This document shows positions 19,698 through 28,616 of a stretch of DNA of 64,000 nt, one piece after another. The position numbers and the translations under genes are program-made. Numbering within the stretch: the first letter of the stretch is position 1; every line of letters begins with the position of its first letter. The DNA comes from Agarophyton chilense (Eukaryota > Rhodophyta > Florideophyceae > Gracilariales > Gracilariaceae): positions 682,001 to 746,000 of the forward strand of contig JARGXX010000077.1 in NCBI GenBank assembly GCA_030374765.1. Reading direction: 5' to 3'. The notes under the pieces are model-generated. The model saw nothing but the letters and a program-made list of their open reading frames with translations. It was not told the DNA's origin and made no database searches.

Positions 19698-21070
19698 CAG
19701 AATGGCGGTGGCCATAGTATTGTGTAGGGCGTGTTTATGAAGAGAAGCAAGCGTGTTTTTAAAGCACAAAACTGTTTTCAACGATACGGTGTATAGGTAC
19801 GACGGTAGAGCAGCTTGAATGTAATTTAATATATGCTATGCGTAGGATAAATAGTATGTTACTCCACAAGTGGCTTGTGTTTGAGGCACTTGAATGTTAC
19901 GCCCATTCCCGAGGTTTGAGCAGTAGGCACAAATACGGATGCACCCCGTTGATTAGCAGAGGGATCGAAATGACGTCGCTGGAAAGATCGGGAAATCACT
20001 AGAGTGAACTGGACGATTTGGTTGGCGATACAAGGCGCGCCGCCCCTTCTTGATCACAATGATGGGCTCAACAGTAGCCGCCGAAGGTACGTTGATGCAT
20101 ACCATTGGTTTGGCTGCCCCCCGGCCGCTTGTGTCATCCAACCAGCGCCGAGCAGCTGCCATAAATGCATGTTTCCGAAGCTTCCTCTCGCAGCGGGCGC
20201 GCAAAGCCGTGACGTCACGGAAGGACCGGACGAATGCGAAGTGCCGCGTCCTTCCGCCCCAGCAGCTGTGCGGCACGCGTCAATTTGCGCGTTGAGATCT
20301 GCGCAGATCGCAACAAGGACCGAGTGGAGTGCTGGCATTAGCTGAAATAATTCCACGCAAGCCGCAGCGATTGGTTCAAACACCTGCAACGTCGTACACG
20401 TGGACACATGCACAAATGATATCTTGTTTTGTAGGCCGCGGCTTAGGCACAGTGCTGACGCCAATTTCCAGCCACACATATCCGTTTGCGTGTTTTCCCA
20501 ATATAGACAGCCGTGCAGAATTCATTTCTCATGTAATAACACCCCCGTCCCATTGCGCCCTCCATTTGATATCCATTTGGAATTCATGTGTTTTGCTGAG
20601 AGTGCGTTGCTGTTGATGATGACGTCGATGCTCTTTTGAAAACAACTTCAGCACCCAAGTCTTGTGATTATACCTATATCCCCGACTCACAAATGGAGCC
20701 ATGTCACGATTCGTGTGAACCACCCCGCCATAACAACAGCGATAGAATCTCCCAGGATGCGAAGATCAACTTGGTTCATGAGCTCCAGCTGTTTCTGGTC
20801 TGCATTTGTTAAAGACGGGCGCCACCATTCGATTCTTCTGTGGCTCGCTTGCATCGCTGCGTCAAGTTAGCCGCTGAAACTATTTGTCAATAACACCGTT
20901 TCTTCCATCGTGTTTCACTGCGCATTCACCTGACTGCACGTCGACTTCCGTGCAACCCAGTTGTCACCCATCAGCTTTTCTATTTCATATCTTCAATTCC
21001 AAATATAAATTAGCTCTTGCTGAGCGTGGACTTTCGAACACAGACCGCCGCCGATTGTCTAGAGAGCAAT
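19698..21070. other. intergenic region between bZIP-like copies 1 and 2
   Basis: No gene supported. It contains a 14-base perfect palindrome with a CRE core at 20207-20220 and a CACGTG hexamer at 20397-20402, both known bZIP target types. Confidence 0.45.
20207..20220. promoter_or_regulatory. 14-base CRE palindrome upstream of bZIP-like copy 2
   Basis: CCGTGACGTCACGG is a perfect palindrome with core TGACGTCA. It lies about 510 bases after copy 1 and about 850 bases before the ATG of copy 2, in a position where a bZIP family could regulate itself. Function is inferred only. Confidence 0.35.
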
Positions 21071-22366
21071 ATGAACCGTGTTTTGTCCAAAGTGAAATCT
21101 GACGTTGAAACCACTCTACAGGAAGTTTTCGTTTTGTGCCGAATGCCGGTCATCCACCAGTTTTTGTTCGGACCTTTCGAAGCTGCTGAATCGATGGTGC
21201 CGCATGACAGACCAGAGAGCCTCAGTGCGCTGTTACAAGTGAGTGCTCAGGAGATGATGCCGGTTCGATACGGGCGCATTTTCGACCACTCACACAACAT
21301 TAACTTCCGCTGCACGCCTGCCATCAATGTGGGTAGCGTGGCACTGGGATACTGCTCTGTGCAATACTTAGACGGTGATGGAAGAAAACATCTCCATATG
21401 CGTTACGCTCGTGACGACACAAACGGAAAATTATTGGCTGTCAGCGCACCAATGGTTGATATTGTCGAATTAGAGATGGTGACGTTCCATTCCACACGCA
21501 GACGAACAAGGGTGAACGCACGACTTGATGCATTTACTTTTCAACAAGCTTGTGAAACAGAGCAAGTTGAAGAGGTAATCAAAGGGTTGCACGCCATCTC
21601 AAGCTCACGTCAGTGGCGACCATGTCCGGTGTGCGGAAGAAACGAAGCAATGAACCTGGATGATGAAGGCAGCGGCGACTGCGCTTGTGCACTGCCGCTT
21701 AGCATGGCAACGGAGGCATTCGACTTTCGAAATGATCGCGCAAACATGGCATTCCAGGCAGGACGGTTTTACGGTGACTGCGTGTTGCGAGTGCTTGAAG
21801 AGGGTGCAGTGAAGGTGGAGGCGCGGCTGGTTTCGCAGATGTGGACTAGAAGCACGACAGACTTGACGCGGCTGATGGGCGGACAGCTGGCGTACGGAGG
21901 GGGTGGGGGAAACGCGTTGACAAGCGAGTCGGCGGCAACGGCGGCGTTACAGTGGGCAGTGGCGGCGCAGCCAAGCGGCGCGGGCGACCACGATATGCAA
22001 GCTATATTAACGGCATGCTCGCAGGCGCAGACGACGTCGAGCCCAACACTGAAGATACACAGCGCGACGATCAACAAAGACGGCGGCGCAACGGTGATGA
22101 ACGAGCGCGCCCGCAAGTTGGAGCTTCGAAAGGAACGAAACCGCATGGCAGCCGCGCGTAGCAACGCAAAACGGAAGGAACGTACTGACTTGCTCCGCGA
22201 TCAACTGCATGATGAGCTGCAACGCGAGCATCAGCTTCGTGAGCGAGAGGCGGAGTTGCGTCGCGATAATGTTAGTCTGCGACGCCTTGTTGGCGGACAA
22301 CGCTCCAACGCTGACGTGGCGGCGCGTCTGGCGCACGTGGTTGCCGCGCACCAGCGCCATGATTGA
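21071..22366 (+). CDS. bZIP-like transcription factor with CxxC/CxC N-terminal domain, copy 2
   Basis: It encodes 431 residues from the ATG at 21071; the frame runs 18 codons further upstream, but this ATG aligns with the start of copy 1. The N-terminal shared domain (about 10-260) includes MRYARDDTNGKLL (110-122) and Cys185/Cys188/Cys204/Cys206 (CPVC...CAC), with a longer loop between the two Cys pairs than in the other copies. The linker to the bZIP is much shorter than in copies 1 and 3 and is Gly/Ala-rich. The bZIP (353-403) has basic region RKERNRMAAARSNAKRK and zipper positions Leu375, Glu382, Leu389, Leu396 and Leu403; Asn365 replaces the usual Arg. A hydrophilic tail of about 25 residues follows. 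The coding GC content rises in its last third. It is followed after only 273 bases by copy 3. Confidence 0.8.
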   Translation: MNRVLSKVKSDVETTLQEVFVLCRMPVIHQFLFGPFEAAESMVPHDRPESLSALLQVSAQEMMPVRYGRIFDHSHNINFRCTPAINVGSVALGYCSVQYLDGDGRKHLHMRYARDDTNGKLLAVSAPMVDIVELEMVTFHSTRRRTRVNARLDAFTFQQACETEQVEEVIKGLHAISSSRQWRPCPVCGRNEAMNLDDEGSGDCACALPLSMATEAFDFRNDRANMAFQAGRFYGDCVLRVLEEGAVKVEARLVSQMWTRSTTDLTRLMGGQLAYGGGGGNALTSESAATAALQWAVAAQPSGAGDHDMQAILTACSQAQTTSSPTLKIHSATINKDGGATVMNERARKLELRKERNRMAAARSNAKRKERTDLLRDQLHDELQREHQLREREAELRRDNVSLRRLVGGQRSNADVAARLAHVVAAHQRHD

Positions 22367-22639
22367 GGCGTTTAACTTTATCTACCTTCGTAAGTTTCGT
22401 TTCATCGATTTGTTTTTTTTTGAGGGCGTCCATTGTGCCGATTTTCGTTCGGTACCGTCGTACCGTCATATTCTACAGTAGCTTCGTCCGCACTCATCCT
22501 GTTTACTCGGCTTTTTCGTAAAATCACAAATACTGTAGATACCTTTGCAACCGCCTCCCCTCTCTCTCCGCCGCTCGCATCCGCCTGTGTTGCTGGCTGC
22601 AACGCAACCCCCCTTCTTCCTCGCCCGCTCTCCCTTCCA

Positions 22640-24418
22640 ATGACCTCTTTCACGCCCGCCGCATGTCCAACAGACCCCGAGGTTGCCCAGCTTCTCGCCC
22701 TTGTCCCCACCTCCCGCACCCCATCACCCCCTCTTAACGAGGCGCTCGCCGAGCTTATCGCCGCATGCCGCTTCCCCACCGCCTTCGACTTCCTCATCAA
22801 CCCCGACGCCGACCCGCTTTCCGTTCTCACCGCCCCCCTCAACCGCCACAATGCCGTCGCCAGCCATGTCTCCATCTCCGCGCTTTCGCCCCCCACCCCC
22901 CACAGCGGCCCCACAGACACGCCTGTTGACTCCTTCTTCGTTGGAAACTACGCCTTCATCCCTGCGTTCAGCATCGCCGACATTCAACTTGGCTTTGGCA
23001 TTCGCGAATGCAAAACCCATGTCAATGGCCGTCCCATCGAACACCCGTGCTCGCTCACCTCCCGCACTAACGTATTTCGTTTCATTCGCAACGACAGTGC
23101 ACATGTGCTCATTATAGTTCAGGACTTGGACGAGCCGCTCGTCAAAATTGAATATATGCGTCTTGTTACCGGCTGCATGCGTCGCCGCAATTTCTTTGTA
23201 ATCACCAGATCCGGCCTGATTGCTTTGCATCGATCGCACTCCCCCTTCGAGCCATCACAACTTGCGCCCCATGTCCTCGTCTTTCGCACCAGCATCGAGC
23301 GTCGCCAGTGTCCCATTTGCGGAAACCAGCCCTCCTCCGCGCCATGTTTCTGCGTCATCGACGTGCCCAAATCTCGTCATGCCCTTGACTTCAGCATTAT
23401 GAACCCGGGCATGTGCGCTCATCTCGGCAGTTATGAGGGCTCGGCGGTGGTCATGTTCAGTCTTCAAGGCCTAAACATGCCTGCTTCCACTGTTGCCAAC
23501 AGAATGATTATTTCGGAGGTCGACGAAGAACTAGACCTTATAGACCGTCTCAGTCGCTGTGTTATTACAGAACAACTCTCCAAGTCACCTGGGAATCCGC
23601 TCAAGGACATGCTCCTACGCCCAATCCAAATATCCCTTAACCCTTCGCAACCTGAATATGCTTCAAACACTGATGGTTCGAGCTCTAGTACCAACTCTGT
23701 ACGATCTCTTTCTGTTTCAAATCCCAGTCCTGCCCTGCCCTTGACTTTAGAGCAAGCGTCTGCTTTGCTAAGCTTTTATTGTGACCCGAAAACTGGCGCG
23801 TCGAGCATAGGTAGCGATCCAACCGAGGAATTGAATGTTTCTATGTCAAACCCAGGCCAATTGGACATTCCACCACAAAAGCTTTCGCAAATGCTGCCTT
23901 CTGCGAATTCCCCGTTTCTTGCGTCCGACGAAGCAGGAGACAATCATTCATGGATGTCTCCCCAGTTTGGCAACACCCCTGAAGCGCCTGTGGCGCATCC
24001 CATCATTAGTGAAGCACTGCAATTTCCCTCGACGGTGCCTATGGATGAAGAGCTGGCTCTCACGAATCTCATCACTCCACAAGACCTGTCCACTTACATG
24101 CAGGAAAATGCCTTAGTAATAAGCAACGGCATGCCACAATCTAGACCACAGCCTGTTCCAATTGCCCCTTCTAGCCAGCTTGCAGCCCCTGAAACCCCCG
24201 AAACAAAGACACAAGAAGAAAGAGAACGTAGAGCCGAGCTAAGACGTCAGCGAAATCGTGAGGCAGCACACAGAAGTAATGTAAAACGAAAAGTCAAGAA
24301 TGACGCTCTAAAGGCAGACTTGAAAAAGTGGAACGGCAAAGTAAAACAACTACGCAGAGTGGAAGTGGGACTTCGGGAAGAGAATTTGAAATTAAGAAAA
24401 CTGCTATCTGAAGGTTGA
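22640..24418 (+). CDS. bZIP-like transcription factor with CxxC/CxC N-terminal domain, copy 3
   Basis: It encodes 592 residues from the ATG at 22640 (MTSFTPAACP); the frame opens at 22433 but the extra 69 codons are leader-like and have no counterpart in the other copies. The shared domain spans about 33-330, with FRFIRNDSAHVLI (146-158) in place of RDDTNG and Cys224/Cys227/Cys236/Cys238 (CPIC...CFC). It then has a Ser/Pro/Gln-rich middle region. The bZIP is at the extreme C terminus (535-592): RRQRNREAAHRSNVKRK, Asn547 at position -10, and Leu557, Trp564, Leu571, Leu578 and Leu585 at zipper positions. Trp in the zipper core is unusual and could dictate partner choice. The 273-base gap from copy 2 leaves room for a promoter, and a pyrimidine-rich tract precedes the start. 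Confidence 0.8.
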   Translation: MTSFTPAACPTDPEVAQLLALVPTSRTPSPPLNEALAELIAACRFPTAFDFLINPDADPLSVLTAPLNRHNAVASHVSISALSPPTPHSGPTDTPVDSFFVGNYAFIPAFSIADIQLGFGIRECKTHVNGRPIEHPCSLTSRTNVFRFIRNDSAHVLIIVQDLDEPLVKIEYMRLVTGCMRRRNFFVITRSGLIALHRSHSPFEPSQLAPHVLVFRTSIERRQCPICGNQPSSAPCFCVIDVPKSRHALDFSIMNPGMCAHLGSYEGSAVVMFSLQGLNMPASTVANRMIISEVDEELDLIDRLSRCVITEQLSKSPGNPLKDMLLRPIQISLNPSQPEYASNTDGSSSSTNSVRSLSVSNPSPALPLTLEQASALLSFYCDPKTGASSIGSDPTEELNVSMSNPGQLDIPPQKLSQMLPSANSPFLASDEAGDNHSWMSPQFGNTPEAPVAHPIISEALQFPSTVPMDEELALTNLITPQDLSTYMQENALVISNGMPQSRPQPVPIAPSSQLAAPETPETKTQEERERRAELRRQRNREAAHRSNVKRKVKNDALKADLKKWNGKVKQLRRVEVGLREENLKLRKLLSEG

Positions 24419-26631
24419 CTGCATTCCTCGAGAACAGGGCTTGTTTCTGATCAGACAAGGATGGTTTGTCGTGGTAGGATCCTTTACACGTTCAGAAAGA
24501 GAGATACCATAGCTGTATCCGTCGCTGTCTGAGTACGGAAAAGATGTCGAAGGTGAACAAATTGTCCAGGAAGTCGTGGCGATTAAGCCATTACAGCACT
24601 GTGACGCGAATAGCAATCACGGGAATGTCGTAGTAGGGGAGCAGTCTAGCGCTGCTTGATTTCCAGCTACTATGCGACAAGAGTGAAATACAATAGCACT
24701 TTTCAATGTAGTCCCAAATAGGTCTTTGGAGCCGATGATTTCGGTTTCTTGTGGGCGATGAAGCCAAAACCATATTTTCACAGTTTCAATTCTTGCCTTA
24801 CTGTTGTGAACTTCATAGCTATCTGGTTCCTTCAATGCGGGCATGCCTTGTGGGTGGTGTATTTTAGTACTATCTTCTGCTCGAATGACTTGGACTTCGG
24901 AATTCATGATATGGCCTTCATCATGATGGTGCCACCATGTAAGATCAACTGTTGTCCATTTTTGTGCTGTCTTTTGATGCAGTTGCTTTGGATGTTCTTC
25001 CCAAATATCTCAGATAAAACATTTGCTCTGCCTGTATGATTCCAAACAAAATGTTCCCCGACGAGGCTTTTTCATCCCTTTTACACAAGCGTCTCCTCAT
25101 TGACGATTTTTGTATTTATCCTCTTCTGTACTCTTTTATTTAGCGTCTGAGCTCGTGATAGTAGACTAGCTTACACGGCAATAATATCACGTTTAGACTA
25201 CTTGCTCGAGATCCTCAAAGTTCATGAAGCAGGAACCTACGCAACGTGTAAGAGGGTATCTTCAAGATTGGTTGAAGAGAATAAAACATATCTCTAACCA
25301 GGGGTTAGCAATCCAACTCTCTTGAGACCTGGGATGTATTTAAACTCGCCCGAGCGGTCGATTTGTTTGCCTATCGCCGTTGCGAACCTCGAGAGAGAGG
25401 TGGTACTGTATGTCTGCAAAAACATCCCACGTACCATGGTACTTCAGTAAACAGTGTAGATGCACGAACGCAGTGGACCACAACCTGTCGTCGGAGGATA
25501 ATCCTACTGTGGTAATTGCTGATTTTCCCTCGCATGGAGGGCTTCAAGTAGCCCACGGATAAACGGGTTTCCAAGGGGTTTCCTCGGAGAGTACATACAC
25601 TTGTATCGGATGGAGATAGACGTTCCGAGCTGACTTTTCTACCTGATCTCGCCGATGATATGAGGGTGAGGTGGAACTTACGTCCGCAGTGGCTTCTTTT
25701 GGCAGAAAACGTTGTATATGCAAAGCCCTCGTCGTATCGTATCCCGCATCCGAAGATCTCGGGAGATTGATTCAAAGAGTACATGAGAAGATGAAGGCAA
25801 ACGCTTCTAACGAAATGCTTTTGCTGTCGCAATCACCTGAGAGATGTAATGCATGCTTTTTTTGTACTATGTTCCCATGTGCGTGTAGCACCTCGCTTTG
25901 CCTTACAATCTTCTAATCCTCTAGGGAACGGTGAGAAGATTATAAGACAAAGCTCCAGGAGAGAAGAAGAAGGTGGGAATGATACTCATTTGGGCACATG
26001 CGATCCGCCTTCACGTGGTGTGCCTGACTCTAGGGAAGCGAAACGGATCTGCGGCTGGGTCTCCTACGAAGGCCGACATCTTTCAGGCTACGAAGATACT
26101 CATTTCGGGCTCCATCACCAAAACATCCAAATGATGATGACGATGACGCTTTATATGCGAAAATGTATACTTCGAAACCTATCTTTTTCAAGATTGGGCT
26201 TCTCTGCACAGCCGTAAAGAAAACATCCGATCAAATCAATGTCCTGCGACTACAGCAAGATCTGAGCAAGACCAAAGGAACTCGCCAAACCCACCTTTTA
26301 ATGTTGTCTGTACGCATTAGTCGGACAAAAGCCGATGGGTTATCAGAGTTTTTTTTAACGTTCAATCAGAAGCGTAAAGCCAGTGGGACATATAGATAGC
26401 GAAACGTTGAATGACATGGCATGCGCAGAACACATGGGCTCAGGTATGGTAATTACATTTCGGTTGTCCCTGCACTATCGGCCCGTCGCAGAGCACAAGG
26501 CTGTACGGTACACTTGTGCGATTCCCCTTTCCTCTGAAGGTGGAAGTTCGGCTAGCCTGCAATACGAATGAAAGAATCTAGCAAGAAAATTCCAGCCCTC
26601 CTTCTGCGCACTTGACTCTATGGGCTGAGCA
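24419..26631. other. 2.2-kb region without a supported gene
   Basis: Open frames reach 153 codons (minus strand, 25832-25371) but lack domain-like or compositional support. No repeat or mobile element is seen. Confidence 0.45.
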
Positions 26632-27897
26632 ATGTGGAGCAGACAGCTGAGAATCCCCGCCGGTTCTCGGAAGTGCTATGATCGATTCGCCACCGGCTGG
26701 ACAGACTATGCCAAAGTTGCGATAAGCTTAGAGTTCCGGGGAACCGTCGATCTAATTAGAGTCGAAGACCCTGATGTTTCACCAGGGTTCAGTTATGCAG
26801 CACCGCGCCAATTCGTCGAAGTTCTTGCCGTTCATGGTATGGAAGCCGAGGAGGAATCATCTCTTGCTCTCTCTGTTATGTTATACTACCCTAACGAAAA
26901 CTGGAAAGTAGGAGATCACGTCTTTGTAAGAACGTGTGCAACTGGACGTCAAAAGCTCAAACGCGTCCAGATAACTAAACAAATGATAGTAGCACACCGT
27001 GAAGATGTCCTAAGCATCGAAAAAGGTACGGTCAGGACAATAACGGATCATGGATATGGATACTGCTACAAGAGGGGCCAACGGAACAGCATATTCGTAG
27101 CTTGCCATTCAGTGCTTTTATCTGAAGGTATGGTCGTTTGTTGCCGATGCATCTACCAGACCTTGGAGGGAAATGTACATGCCAACAAAATGGATGTACA
27201 AACGCAACGTGCTTTACGAAGTGTCATTACAAATCGTAGTTGGTACTGCAATAGACGGACAGTGTTGAGGACGTCGTTTTTATATTTTCTGTTCGTCGTA
27301 TCTATCCTCCTTTTTAGCGTACTGCTACATTTGGAAGAATATGAGGTTGCGGTGTCCGTTCTCATCCCTGGGCTCACTTCTTGTTACTATGTCCTAACTT
27401 GGATTGGGGGATTGAAAGACACCGGCGTGACTTACGCCCTGACATTCCGAGGATCAGAAGAATGTGTTACAAGTCATATAAATATGCAACTGGGAAACCA
27501 AGGAAAAAAAATCGTAGACCCTGGAGAAGAATCAACTCAACGACTTCTGGTTGGCGCTTATGTTATAAGCGACAAGGCTATTGAAGAGTCAATTCTTAGG
27601 TTTATTAGCACCGCTATGTGTACTACAAAATTGAGAGAGGTGCTTCGACCAGCTAATTCGTGTGCTTTGGGAAGCAATGTCGGAAATAAGACATTCTGGG
27701 ATATTGTGATGACGAGCAAACGCATTCTAAGCCTTGGGTGTCTTCTGACAAACAAATTTTACGTGGTACACACTGCATCTGGTCTTAAGGCGTTTGAAGT
27801 CACGAGTGTGTCTACCACTGCGAGACATACGAATTGGAACGAGGTAACAGAAGAATTGGTGGGAGTTATCGAGTTGGATCATGTCATTCTTGGATGA
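26632..27897 (+). CDS. hypothetical protein: cold-shock-like fold plus two membrane helices
   Basis: It encodes 421 residues from an ATG. I do not recognise the family. Residues 131-190 follow the pattern of a cold-shock/S1-type beta-barrel: KGTVRTITDHGYGYCY, then SIFVACHSV, a Gly-Met-Val-Val turn and a closing EGNVHANKM; a second barrel-like segment may precede it (about 30-115). Two adjacent hydrophobic helices, about 214-234 (SFLYFLFVVSILLFSVLLHL) and 238-257, form a hairpin. The C-terminal half (260-421) is soluble-looking, with no motif. The combination of a nucleic-acid-binding-type barrel with a membrane hairpin is unusual. The gene sits alone between bZIP-like copies 3 and 4 and is not related to them. 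The barrel call is a pattern match by eye and may be wrong. Confidence 0.6.
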   Translation: MWSRQLRIPAGSRKCYDRFATGWTDYAKVAISLEFRGTVDLIRVEDPDVSPGFSYAAPRQFVEVLAVHGMEAEEESSLALSVMLYYPNENWKVGDHVFVRTCATGRQKLKRVQITKQMIVAHREDVLSIEKGTVRTITDHGYGYCYKRGQRNSIFVACHSVLLSEGMVVCCRCIYQTLEGNVHANKMDVQTQRALRSVITNRSWYCNRRTVLRTSFLYFLFVVSILLFSVLLHLEEYEVAVSVLIPGLTSCYYVLTWIGGLKDTGVTYALTFRGSEECVTSHINMQLGNQGKKIVDPGEESTQRLLVGAYVISDKAIEESILRFISTAMCTTKLREVLRPANSCALGSNVGNKTFWDIVMTSKRILSLGCLLTNKFYVVHTASGLKAFEVTSVSTTARHTNWNEVTEELVGVIELDHVILG

Positions 27898-28616
27898 TGG
27901 GTGTAGCTTACGTATGAAGAATACGTATGACCGTTACCGGTCCGAAACCCCCAATCGCAGTACTTTGCATGGGCCGCATTCCTGTGCAAACTCTCGTGTC
28001 GTGACATACGACAATCTTCCCCGAATGTGATTTGGTCGATGCTCCCGTATTTCGATCAAGTTCATTTCACAAAAATCCTTCACCCGCACCTGAAACCAGT
28101 TTGCACGGTACGAAGGGAAAAGCGTCAAGATTTATCCTACTGATAACTCATATTTTGATAGACACAGTTTCCATGCAGCTCCAAGTCATTCTGTTCTAAT
28201 TTACAGAAATACGGTTTTCGAAGGGTTGATCCATGTGTTACGAGATCTATTGCCGCAGAAACGGAAACCGTGTTGACCATCTATCTACCTACCCTTGATA
28301 CAATCAGGAAAAAATATTTTGTCCGCAACTAAAACAAACACGATAGCAAGAATATGGAAAGAAAAGAGGGACATGCGTTCTGCGATGACAGCGTCTGCCT
28401 AGCAGAATCAACATGATCAGAATGCTCTCGAACTTGGTACAGTCGCCGCGTTCGGGTGGTTGGTGCCATGACACATCAACAGTGTTCGGCATAATGATAC
28501 ATACCACACCTCCTAGCCAATCAATCAAGCTTGCAGTGTTGCAGAGCAACTCAATACATGTGCAAGTACGAGAAAAACTGAACATTGATGGCGGGGTTCT
28601 GCCACGACCATATTCA
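27898..28616. other. convergent intergenic region
   Basis: It separates the 3' ends of the 421-residue gene and bZIP-like copy 4. Nothing recognisable. Confidence 0.5.

Noticed and set aside
25371-25832. 153-codon minus-strand frame
   Set aside because: No domain and coding-unlike composition in a gene-free region.
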